Shown here in pieces: positions 11,589 to 22,161 of a stretch of DNA of 64,000 nt. Numbering within the stretch: the first letter of the stretch is position 1; every line of letters begins with the position of its first letter. The stretch is taken from NCBI GenBank assembly GCA_027559495.1, contig JAMXSV010000003.1:2356001-2420000 (forward strand), given 5' to 3'. The notes under the pieces are model-generated. The model ran no database searches. It saw only the letters and a list, made by a program, of their open reading frames with translations, and was not told the DNA's origin. Position numbers and translations under genes: made by a program. Origin of the DNA: Aurifilum marmelostoma. Lineage: Eukaryota > Ascomycota > Sordariomycetes > Diaporthales > Cryphonectriaceae.

Positions 11589-13471
11589 GTTGGCCGCCAG
11601 CACCTCAGTCATATGCTTGGCGTATTAATGCGCAATAGTTTGTCCACTTGCGACCGTTGTTTTGCCTTTCATGTGGTAACGGGCAACGATATGTATGCGT
11701 AGTCGACTTGTCCTTGACGTGATCGCCTTTGTGGGTACACGCAACCCGCGGCATCGTCTTTGAGTGTCCCAATCAACCGCGACATGTTTCTGGAACCATC
11801 GCTTAAAGGGATGTCAACGCTATTCACCAATCTCTCCCGGTTTTTGTTACTTCATCAATGCACGCTGCGGGAGGAAGAAGATATAACAAACGGTAGGCTT
11901 GCAAGAGGCTTGTATCTAGCATTGTAATCTAGGTCTACAAGAGACCTGTCACCTGATCATCTTTGTACGCAGACTTTTTCTCTTAAAAAAAAAAATACAT
12001 ACATACATACATATATTGAGACATTCAAGAAATTCGCAGATCACTGGTAATTATCTTCAGGTCTTGACGGGTAGAAGATGACCAAGGCGGAGGCGAGGTC
12101 ATATGCTGAGTGGTAACAGAGTCTGCTAGTAAGCAAATTCAGATGTGCAAGACATCAGCTAGATAAAACACTTAATGTGCCTAGCTTGTACAAGCATTCC
12201 TGGGATGAAGTGTGAGCTGGCTTGGAAGCAATTCAAGGGAAAACGGCCGGCGATTGTTGCGTGATTAGATCATACCAACCATATCCATAATTTACGGGAA
12301 AGTTTGTTCTGGCTACACAGACAGACAAGCTCACCTGCAACACCTTCTCGTCTCCCTAGATTGACCTGTCTCAGCTTGGTGCCTTGACAAAGCGGCAATC
12401 ATAGTATGGACCAATACAACATTCGTAGAAGCAAAACTGTGACAGGAGAACATGGCTACGTAATCGTGAACTGCAGTCATTCTTTTTGCGCGTATACTGA
12501 TGTCAGGGACATGATAGGCTGCGTCTATGGATGGGGTCTTCCCAGTATCTGAGCTTCCAAATAATATAATGACAACCACATGACATATCCCTGACCTCCC
12601 GCATATAGTTCTTCTGGTTCTGAGGACGAGCAGCACAGGTCCCCGTTCGTGAGACGTAATGACTATCATAGAAGGAGAACCGAGGATATCGCGAACGACC
12701 ATTTTCAATTTCTTGGTGGAAGTAATTAATATTTCATATTGCTCTACTTCAGCTGTTCTTGGACGTCAGGCACCCTGGCCACTTCGGTGAGCTGCGAGGG
12801 AGGCAATATGAGAACAACAGAAAAGGAGGCCATGGCGAGGAGGCAGGTACTCATCAGTATCAGAATACTAGAAGGAAAAGAGCAGAGCGATGCACTGGGT
12901 GAACGTAATGGTGGGAACCATTGCTGACTTGACGATCGGCCCCAGCGGGCTTCACTTTGCCCTGTAGGTTACCGTGGAGGGTTCTGGTAGCCAAGTATTG
13001 AAGACTTCTTTGAGTCTTGGAACTATGTTGAGCAGTCTGGCTTCTATGGTAATAGTCTGACCCGGGCAACCAGCTGGGGAGACAGTGCAGGACAGCTTGC
13101 AGTGGCATCGTGGAGGCGTAGTCTCTGATCGGCTTTACAAGCAAGACTAAATATATTAGCATTTGCCAAGGCTCGTCAGCCGGTAGACTCAGAGCAGGCG
13201 AAGTTTGTGGCCTGGATTGCTAGAAAATGGAACGTGGATTGGGGCTGTGTCACGCAGCCGCATACGATACAAAGGTAGTATAGTAATGAAGATCTAATCA
13301 TATTAAATCTGGATAATATTGCTGTCGACCATGCAACACTTGTGTTGAATATGCTTGTCGAGATTGCCGTTGCTGCCTCCTCTCGCATCGACCTACCGAG
13401 TAAGATACTTCGAGTAGCTGGAATGATCAAACCAGCCGGCTGGCGAGAACTATGTTTGATCCTCAATCGGA
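11589..13471. other. Convergent intergenic region, no gene seen
   Basis: 1.9 kb between the ends of SF3B2 (+) and SUZ12 (-). It is lower in GC than its flanks by eye and contains an A run followed by an ATAC repeat near 11984-12014. Short open frames here (12331-12708 and 13176-13499, both minus) have no coding character I can recognise. Confidence 0.55.
11995..12014. repeat. ATAC tetranucleotide microsatellite
   Basis: About five copies of ATAC directly after an 11-base A run, in non-coding sequence. Confidence 0.8.
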
Positions 13472-15939
13472 TCAATATCTCATCAAACAAGCGTTGCATC
13501 GCCAGCGCGGATGCTCCACTGTCATCTGCGCTATCTCTCGTATGCAGTCATCATGAAAAAAGGGTTCCCGGCAGTGCTGTGCGGATCCAAATGGTCAGCT
13601 AGATGTAACCCAGCGTCTTGGACAGAGCACGGGCGAGTTCAGAAATGGAAAGAGGAAACGCACCTCGTTCGAGCAAATCAGCATACCCGGACCACGGACA
13701 GGCTTCTCACAGACTGCACAGCCCTTTGACTTCCTGGGCTTCTCCTCTTCAAAGGGCTCCGGGGCAGGTTGCTTCTCCGCCGAAGACTTCTGAATCCGAG
13801 CCTCCTGTAGGCGAGATTGTACTAGTTTGATGCTTTCTTCCTCGAGTCCTCGCGCAATGAGCACTGTGAGGTGCTTTCCGAATTCTCGGACACGAGAGCT
13901 CGACTCCAAGAGCCACGCGACCTTCTCATTGACGAATTCCACAACCGCGCGCCCAATGAAGGCTTCTGAGACAATCCGTTTCTTCTGAATGAATGCGTCC
14001 CATTCCTTGATGTACTCCTTTTCAGCTGCATCAACATCGCAGAAGTCCTGCACGATGTCACGATGCTTCTGAATGAGCCAGCTGTCATCAGCCACCACTG
14101 GTCGAACCTCTGTGCCCGGGACCAATTTGGCCTTGCTCAGGGGATCGAACAGAGGCTGCTCCGTCTCCGGAACCAGGACCTTCTTTTCCTTGGTCTCCTT
14201 GCTTCGGCGAGCGCCAGTCTTCTGGAATGCCATTCAGTCAGCATTATGGCCTCCGATCCTGATCTGTAATTCCATTCTCTCCCTTTTCGTTTTCGCTTAT
14301 CTTCACTTTCTTTTGTTTTTCTTTTTTCTTCTTCCTTTTCCACATAAGCCCACCTTTCCCCCTTCCAAGAATAGGAAGAAGAAAAAGAATTCATGAAGAG
14401 AATGAGGACAAGTGATGAAAAAAGGAAAGATTCACAAATGCTTACCTGTATTGTCCTCGCTACAGGCTTAGGTTGGGTGACCTTTCGTCTTACAGAGACT
14501 GGGCTTTCATTGTTGTTGGGTCCCAGTCGAGATGTCGCCCAGGAGTCATCTCCTTCGACATACTTTTCCAGGTCGAACGGCTTTACAGGCTTACCCAGCT
14601 GGTACACCTTGGGGCGCAGCATGATGCCTGAGTTCTCGGCGACGCATGTCACGTCGAGCTGAACGCCAGGCCGTCCGGGACTTGAGACGATGTCAAAGTT
14701 GTACTGGGCGTGGCTAAAGAGGTGCGCTCGAAGTTGAGCCAAGGACTGATGCGCTGCGTGGCAGACGCAACACGACATGCCGTCCACGACCAGCTCCCTC
14801 ACCGGGATGGCTTCTTTGGGGAGTCGATACAGAACGCGTTCCGAGTCGTCCTTCTTGGTATCTGCATATTTAGATCGCTTTCGGGGCTGTCTCCCCTGTG
14901 CCTTGGCGCTCAGGTCCTTGAGGTTGTAGTTCTTGCTCCCTCTGGCCCTGAGCGAGCGACTTGGCGTGAGTTCGCCTTCTGCGTCCTCCTCCAGATCCTC
15001 ATCAATCGGATGCGAATATCCGTTCGCCAGATGACCGTTAACATGCCCATTCGCATGACCATTCGTAAGCGGCAGCTGCTCTTCTGGCTGCTGGACATTC
15101 GCGACCGCAGCCGCGTAGCTCCTATCCTGGCCGTTCGTGAGGTGTTTGTCTGGCAGTGTAGTCGCCCACCTCACGTCAATATCCAGGGAGAAGTCGGTGT
15201 CAGAGCAGGCTGTAGGACCGGTGCGCAGCCTCAAAGCTCCTAGGCGTCTTCCTCGGTCTAGGAAGTTAGACACCTCAGCCTCGAGGGTCCAGTGGCGTGG
15301 TAGTGATCCGTTGTCGCTCGGAGACGAGTTAATCAGGTTGAGCGGAGGCCAATTCTGATCACCAGCCGACTGAAGCTCCACTTTGACCCCGTACCTGTCC
15401 GCGAGGTCAAAGACCGTGTCGTCGTCTCGCTCTACATAGATCTTCTCCTCGGGGACGGTGAAGGGATGCGCCAAGTACACCCTGGCCATCTGACTGATCC
15501 CAGCAGGATTTTGTGAGGTCCTGACGTTGCAGATCTGGCTGTCGCAGTAGAGCACCTGCGCGTCGCCGGACGGCTGTGCGGGGGTGGTGATGGTGATCTT
15601 ACAGCGAGCCCTCGTCATGACGTCTTTGTCTGCTGCTGACGAGACGTGGCCATTCGATTTGGTGCGTGACAAATCCTTGTGGGAGATCTTGAGGACGTTG
15701 ATCTCCATGACGGGCTGGACGGTGACAGGGCCATCGTGAAGCACCAGCCCGTCTATATCTGGCACGATGCCAGAGTCGGGAGAGCTCTCCATGAACCTAC
15801 GACGCTTTGCCGGGCGCGTGTAGTGGTCGTCGTCGCCGCCGTTGGTGAGCTTAGCATGGCCGTCGTGGTAATTGATGGAGCTTATCCAATTCCGATGAAG
15901 GAAAGGAAGAGTCTGGCGGCGTGGATGAGTTTTGGTCAT
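13472..15939 (-). CDS. suz12: Polycomb protein SUZ12 (VEFS-box) with C-terminal PHD finger
   Basis: Predicted PRC2 subunit, needed in filamentous fungi for histone H3K27 methylation. Three exons: 14446-15939, 13664-14221 and 13472-13576, giving 718 aa; all junctions are phase 0 (donors GTAAGC and GTGCGT). The N-terminus carries LPFLHRNWISSINY. A classical C2H2 finger lies at C390-x2-C393-x12-H406-x3-H410, as in SUZ12. The VEFS box is at about 545-640 (SWLIQKHRDIVQDF... AFIGRAVVEFVNEKVAWLL). After a Lys/Glu linker comes C666-x2-C669-x11-C681-x4-C686-x5-H692-x2-C695-x15-C711-x2-C714 with W709, a full C4HC3 PHD pattern. Intron 2 splits this finger between its third and fourth cysteines, so a gene model that reads through the intron would lose it. 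The retained frames and perfect spacing support the model. Confidence 0.92.
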
Positions 15940-18900
15940 GGTTGATCAAGCGAGAGTAGTGAGCCCCCCGGGGGAGCGTATACGTCGCTCAATATGGTTT
16001 TCTGACTGGTTCTTGTTGTTGATGCCAGGACGGGTGGTTGTGAAGGGAAAGAGAGAGAAGGAGCTTCGTTTTCTGGACGAGCCCCCTCTGGCATAAGATA
16101 GGTCTATGAGTTGAACCGTCTCCAAAACCGCTAGGTCGATGTCCCAGCTCTATTGTCTAGTGGCTGTCAAGGTGGATAGGGTCCGTTGGTCTGTCGCAGT
16201 GGTGGAGGTGTGGTGGTGTTAAGGAGGAGGAGGGCTGGGCCGGATTATAAACAAACCACTGAAATTTCCATCATCAACCCGGTGTGCGCCAAGCTGGATT
16301 TCATCAGTACAGACCCAGTTGACATAAATCTGTGCAAAACAGGTGATGTTCCTGGACAAGATTGGCCCTTTGAGGGGGCCGAGAAGGTGGTGTGAGGTGG
16401 ATCAAGAAAAGAGGTCACGACGCGCCTGGATTTCCTGTAATCTGAAAGAATTCAATGTCCCATCGCGACACCCTGCGCAATGCCCCTGCTGATATGGTCC
16501 AAGACCACCACCCCTGTCAAAGTTGGGGCCCACTGGTCGGACCAATTGCACGCAGCCGGGTGAACCCCCTCAGTGTGCTAAGAGGTACCCATGACGCCCC
16601 ATACTGCTTAGGCTGGGGCTGATGTCTCCCACTAACTCGGCCCAACAGGAAGCTATGTGACTGCTCGCCTTGTCCCTGGATCACCCTCCCTGGCTGCGAA
16701 GCTTGAGTTTCTCTACAGAGAAGGAAGCCTCTGGTCATGCTACAAAAGACAGCATCAGACCTCAGATAGAATAGCCATCCTAGCTACCATCATAAATACG
16801 ACAGCTTCCTCTTGTGACTTCAACAGCACCAGATAAGAGACTCTATGGCCCAAAGATCCCCCCTGAATTGGAAAGTTCACTCTGACAATGAGAACACAGC
16901 AGAAAGAGCAGACAATCATTAGCTGCAGGTTGATCTTACTACCATCAGAAGAATATTCAAGCAGTCAGGATATGATAGAACCAAAGGAACATACAAAGAA
17001 ATGTGTTGAGAGAAGGTGTAGACATTTATAATCCATTTTGGTTGACATATAATGAACTTTCACCAAGCTGAATGCACATTTCATGGATTGCCACTGCCAC
17101 TGCACCTCCACAGTAATGCTTTATATTGATGCGTTCAGATCAAATGACAAAGAATACACTTATGTACCATCATGGCAGAGAAGACACTCGAGGATCTGTG
17201 CCATGCGAGCATCTCAGGACAAGTTGTGTTTTGCACCAACCCCACCCAGGGTTCCCGAAGCACCCGTCCACCTCAACCAATAGCAGGACGGGTGATCCTG
17301 GTCCATCAGCCTTGTGCACCACACATCAACACCACCCAGGTGTAGGAGGAGCCAAGACTGGAGAATCGTCTTTTGCATCACGTCTTTCAATCTGCCCGTA
17401 CGAAAATGCTGCGTCTGCACTACTGTCGGATCCGTCGCAATATGCCATGCCGGTCTGGACCCTGTAGCTCGCAAACTTGACAAGTCTATAGACAGCCGGT
17501 CATAGTTCGGCTTTTTCATGGCATCATTGTGTACCAACATTGTCATAATGCAACATACATACAAGGTACGTGAAAAGGAATACGCTGAGGGCTCTAAGAT
17601 TGACTCCGCGCATCAATAGTTATGATAGCTGCCTTGGCTCTGACAGATACTTAACCTCCAGCACTCGTGTTGTTGATGACTGATCGCCTTAGCAATCGTC
17701 ATTGATAGACAGCCTCATCAAGAAGACGCACCGATTGCTGACGGCATGCCGTGCACGTTTGCATGGCATATTCATCTATGATTAAGAATTGATAGAAACC
17801 ACTTAAATTGTGTGCTATAGACTTCAACCAGTCAATCAAGAGACTCGGGGCAGCTGGCTCATTCTTTGACCTGAGGCCAGTCTTCAATACTCAAACCGGG
17901 CTCTCTAACATATCAAGCAGCTAATTTTCGAGCGGGAAGCGGGGCTTCTTGACCGTTCAATCTAAGCGGTATCTTCGCTTTCAATACCGCAATAGACAGA
18001 CGGTATAGGTAATAGCGGGGCGTGAACCTACATCCAAGCTGCTCAATTGTATGTACAGCAAACTATCCACTTGATGAATCCGAGCGAGCGTGGAGGTGGG
18101 GACGTGTCACCAAGGCTCACCGACCTACTAGCAACCCGTCCTCCGAAGCAAGACTAGCCGCGACCGACCTGCATTGGCACGCCATCACAGCTCATGAAGG
18201 GCAGCCACTGGTGGCTTAGATATGTTGATTTATGAAGAATCACAGCTATGTCTTTAATGAGGTATTGGGCATGCGTTTCGCGAATGCTCATGTTGTCACA
18301 TAAATCTTAGGCAGACTCGGAACAGCCGCGGTGACGAGGCTTGACCCTAACCCGGAGCGACCGCGACATTCCAGGTTCGGCTGTTCAATCGTAATAGATA
18401 TCCTTACGATACTAATCAGCGGTCTAGATACTGATACGGACATGGCATTTGATGAAGTGGTCGATTTCACAACAGGCTGAAGAGTCCTGACAAGACGACC
18501 ATGATTGATAGCGGCAGCTTCAAGCGAAGGGGCTATGCGCTGCATGTTCGTATGCCTCTCAGAATCCCATGTCTGATGGGTAACCCACAGGCTTCACCTA
18601 GTCAATCGTCAGCCTCTATGTGCTTTCGAAAGTTTTCGACTTAAGTGCTCGTAAGCAAAATCAATCTCTCTTCCCGTATGAGAGTGAGGTTAGCCCTGTG
18701 TAGAAGATGTTTCTCTCGATACCGTGAGAAACTAACTACCGCAAAGAAGGTTATTTGCGTCAACATTCGAAGCCTCACATCCTTCCTCTTACCAATATCA
18801 AAGTATTCTTACAGCACACATGATCCGGGTTCTTGAAAATGATATGAAGACTGCTCTGTCGAGTTAGAAAAGCTCACAACGAGAACGAACCGAATGTCGT

Positions 18901-19800
18901 GAAGCTGAGGATGTTGTAGTTAGGCGAGAAATGTGTAGTCCTGCCATAATCGAGGGATACACACAAGTCATGGCGGGATGTCAAGATGAGGGCCACACTT
19001 GGCACCTCAAGACGACCGAATCTTGAGCGAGGTCGAAGATGATCATTTGCCGTAAAAGTCGTTGTCGACCATCATCAATGGCTAGAAGCTTTCCAAGTCA
19101 GGCGCTGTAGAGGAGCACGAAGGTATAGGTTTCGAAGGCTGTGGAGATCTAATGGCGCGTATTGCGATTCGAAACCTGCTTTATAAACCCATCAGCCTTT
19201 TATGAGAAGCTATGTTGATCGAACAGGCTCCCAAGGGTCAGAGGCTCTCTATGGACTGTATCTGTTGAACTTATCCTCTCCCACTTCTTATTTACTGCAT
19301 TCCGCATTCTCGATAGCGACTTGATTGGAAGAGAAAGTTGTGAGAGCGCTACGGTCAGCGGGACATGTACATATTAGTAGGGGGTACAAGGTAGTCATAG
19401 ATGTACCGGGCTGGTGCACGCACGGACCACCACTAGTACGGAATCGATCTGACCCCACCCGCAAATAGTATGCTCGTCACTGGCTGGCTGCACAGCAGGT
19501 CGCATTCTTCTGGTGACTCCCTCCCTCCGTCTCACTCATCATTTCCAGCTCACTCTGCGTCGGAGACCCCGGCCACTCCCGTACAAACACGGACTCGATG
19601 CAAAAGCTGATACAGTACCACTGCTCTCCTTTACCGGCGCTCACTTTTCTCTTATTTTCTCCTGCCGTTCCTGCGGCCGACCGCGGCATGTTGATCCGCC
19701 TGCTCCTGCCAAACCTCCTTCACTCCCAATCACACATTCACATAGACTTTCACGACCCCAGCTCCCATGTCCAATCCGGATTGTTGACCTCGCCGACGAC
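15940..19800. other. Long gene-free divergent region, SUZ12 / F-box gene
   Basis: 3.86 kb. The first few hundred bases at each end should be promoter and leader. The interior (about 16.4-19.4 kb) has only short unsupported open frames on both strands. I found no transposon protein, tRNA or 5S rRNA pattern. A 10-bp inverted repeat lies at 19127-19177. Base composition looks more AT-rich than the flanking genes, which would allow an old degraded element or a regulatory/heterochromatic spacer; neither is shown. Confidence 0.5.
19127..19177. repeat. 10-bp inverted repeat with 31-nt spacer
   Basis: AGGTTTCGAA at 19127-19136 and its exact complement at 19168-19177, followed closely by TTTATAAA. 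It could form a hairpin or be a dyad binding site; function unknown. Confidence 0.55.
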
Positions 19801-22161
19801 ATGAGTCAATCGGGCCATGCAGGGGTCATTCTGCCCCGCCGCAACCCACGCCGGGGAGCAGCCACCACCACCAGCCACGACGGGCCCTCGACCCGGCCGC
19901 CTGCTCCTCCGACCCCGAGTAGCCGCGTTACACGGAGCGCCACGCGGCGGTTGAATGGCGGCACCGACACCGAGGACTCGACCGTCGATGATCTGGAATC
20001 CAGCGACGAGGACTCATTGTCTGACGGCTCTGATGGCATCTTCACACGACCCCGTATCTCACAGACTGTCCAGACCGTCGCCTCCACCAGGGAACGCCGA
20101 TACCGTCCTGGTGCCTCCACCGCACAGGGCGCTCGTCGGCGTCCTGCCCGGCCGGCCCAGTCCTCCCGCGCCATAGGAGGCCTGGCAACACCAAAGAAGA
20201 GGCGCCCCTTCAAGTTTGGTAGCGCAAAGAAAAGGTCACCAGCACGCGACCAGAAGCCCGGATGGCCCACCTCCGGTGTCATCCCACCCTGGCAGTCTCT
20301 CGAGTGGACCATCCTGGTCCAGATCTTTGAGCATGCCACCTACCCTGCCGATACCCGGACCGACGTTCGCTGGCTGCTCGCGGCCGGCCTCACATGCAAA
20401 TCCTTCCTGGGCCCTGCCCTGAAAGCCTTGTACAAATGCCCCATGCCGCAGGTCATCTCCATGAACATGGGAAACAAGTTTGCTGGCCTCATCCGCGAGC
20501 TCGCTGCTGATCCTGATGCTGCGCTGGCCCGTCAGGACCACAGGCGGACCATGGTCGAGTCACTGGTCGTTGAAGTCTCCTCGCTTCCACACTCGCAGGC
20601 GCGCACCTTCGATGTCGCAGAGCTCATCCTGTCCCTCCCTAACCTCTCCCACGTTGAATTGTACCACGAGTTTGACCTGCCTCCCTACCGAAAGCTCGAT
20701 CTCAACAGCAAGAGGTGGACCTATGCACCAGAGCTGCTCAGCGCTCTCAGTACCGTGGGCGAGGGAGCTGACGCTGTCCGCCTGAAGTCATGGAAGTGGA
20801 GTGAGAGGATGATGAGCCCCTGCCTGCTCGAGGAGCTATCGACAATCCATGGGTGGAAGGTCTTCTCCCAACTGCGCAAGCTCTCGTTTGTCAACTTCCA
20901 GGTGCCATCCCTGAGAGAGAACAAAGACCCTAACGATGCTGAGGTCTTCGAAGAGGATAAGAACTACATCAACCTTGTCGCGGCAGCGCTGGCTCCCGTC
21001 GCCGGCCTCAAACACCTGGTCATGGAGTCATCCACTGTGGTGGACGGCCAATTTTTATCTCTGCTCCCAAAGACAATCGAGCACCTCGAGATCGTCAACT
21101 GCTGGGAGCTGACGGCTGACATGCTATCCGAGTACCTGATGAGCCATGGGCGGCCGCTGCGCCGCTTGACACTCCACCACAACCAGTCGCTCAACCTGTC
21201 CTTCTTGCCGATTCTGGGCCAGTGCTGCCCCGTGCTGCAGGAGCTGTCCATGGACCTCCTGACATATAATCACCACGAGTACTACAAGGATTCGGATCCG
21301 ATCTACGATACCCTCCTCACCGTAGAGGACGTCCCTCTGTGGCCCCAGACGATCGAGGTCATAGACCTTGAACAGCTTGCTAAGTGGGATGCGGCTACCG
21401 CCGAGATGTTTTTTCAAAGTTTCGTGGACCAGGCCCCCAATTTGCCAAATCTGAGGCACCTCGCCGTCAAGGCTATGCTGGATGTTCCCTGGCGGCAGCG
21501 GTCCGAATTCCGCGATAGGTGGGTGCGCAAGCTCAAGACCGTGTTTCTGCGCAAGACGCAGAAGCCTCGGGCCTACCATTCTCTCATCCAGTGGCCGCTA
21601 GACGGAGCCCAGCCCGACGAGCAGCAGCAATCGCAGCCTCTGAAGCCCAATGATTGCGACGTCTCTCCCGTACGTCGCAGCACACGCATCGCATCCACCA
21701 TCTTCGCGCCAGCACCATCGCCATCGCCGCCTCCTCCCTCCTCTCGGCCACCTACCGCGAACAAGGATGATAGGCGTAAACGCAAGCGCTCCTATACCCA
21801 GACCACCCGAGATCTCAGGCAGTCGAAGCGCGCCAACATCTCTTATCGAGATCCTGATACCGACGAGGATCTCCACTTGTCGTCGTCAGAGGAATCTGCG
21901 GAAGATGAACAAGACGAACTGCAGCAAGACGACCCGATCGTCATGTCTAGCCCTCCAGCCTCGCCTGTCCTGGGCGAGGAGGACGAATCATTCGTGCATG
22001 GCCTCTGTGATGTGGTCAATATTCGATTTGACAACCAAAAACCACGAGAGTTCCAGTGGGGCGCAGAAGATTTTCTTGATGATGACACCCACGAGTCCGA
22101 TGATGCCGAGTGGGCCTCGGACCGAGAGGTGGATGATGAATCAGACACTTATGCTTGGTGA
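19801..22161 (+). CDS. F-box / leucine-rich-repeat-like protein
   Basis: 786 aa, no intron needed. The open frame extends upstream to 19513, but the ATG at 19801 gives a natural N-terminus (MSQSGHAGVILPRRNPRRG); the extension is compositionally leader-like. The first 220 residues are Arg/Ser/Pro-rich and disordered, with acidic and basic nuclear-type patches (PKKRRPFKFGSAKKR). A diverged F-box follows (PPWQSLEWTILVQIFEHATYP... WLLAAGLTCKSFLGPALKALY), then a region of irregular LRR-like repeats (LPNLSHVELYHEF, GLKHLVMESS, TIEHLEIVNCWELT, PLRRLTLHHN). After these comes a conserved WRQRSEFRDRWVRKLKTVFLR segment and an acidic Ser-rich tail ending in WASDREVDDESDTYAW. The likely role is substrate receptor of an SCF ubiquitin ligase; the substrate is unknown. 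F-box assignment is moderate because the motif is diverged. Confidence 0.78.
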   Translation: MSQSGHAGVILPRRNPRRGAATTTSHDGPSTRPPAPPTPSSRVTRSATRRLNGGTDTEDSTVDDLESSDEDSLSDGSDGIFTRPRISQTVQTVASTRERRYRPGASTAQGARRRPARPAQSSRAIGGLATPKKRRPFKFGSAKKRSPARDQKPGWPTSGVIPPWQSLEWTILVQIFEHATYPADTRTDVRWLLAAGLTCKSFLGPALKALYKCPMPQVISMNMGNKFAGLIRELAADPDAALARQDHRRTMVESLVVEVSSLPHSQARTFDVAELILSLPNLSHVELYHEFDLPPYRKLDLNSKRWTYAPELLSALSTVGEGADAVRLKSWKWSERMMSPCLLEELSTIHGWKVFSQLRKLSFVNFQVPSLRENKDPNDAEVFEEDKNYINLVAAALAPVAGLKHLVMESSTVVDGQFLSLLPKTIEHLEIVNCWELTADMLSEYLMSHGRPLRRLTLHHNQSLNLSFLPILGQCCPVLQELSMDLLTYNHHEYYKDSDPIYDTLLTVEDVPLWPQTIEVIDLEQLAKWDAATAEMFFQSFVDQAPNLPNLRHLAVKAMLDVPWRQRSEFRDRWVRKLKTVFLRKTQKPRAYHSLIQWPLDGAQPDEQQQSQPLKPNDCDVSPVRRSTRIASTIFAPAPSPSPPPPSSRPPTANKDDRRKRKRSYTQTTRDLRQSKRANISYRDPDTDEDLHLSSSEESAEDEQDELQQDDPIVMSSPPASPVLGEEDESFVHGLCDVVNIRFDNQKPREFQWGAEDFLDDDTHESDDAEWASDREVDDESDTYAW

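Noticed and set aside
16850..18950. Degraded transposon
   Set aside because: Suspected from composition only; no transposase or reverse-transcriptase remnant, terminal repeat or target duplication could be seen.
19127..19177. tRNA gene around the TTCGAAACC box
   Set aside because: The B-box-like sequence has no matching A box or acceptor stem; it is better described as an inverted repeat.
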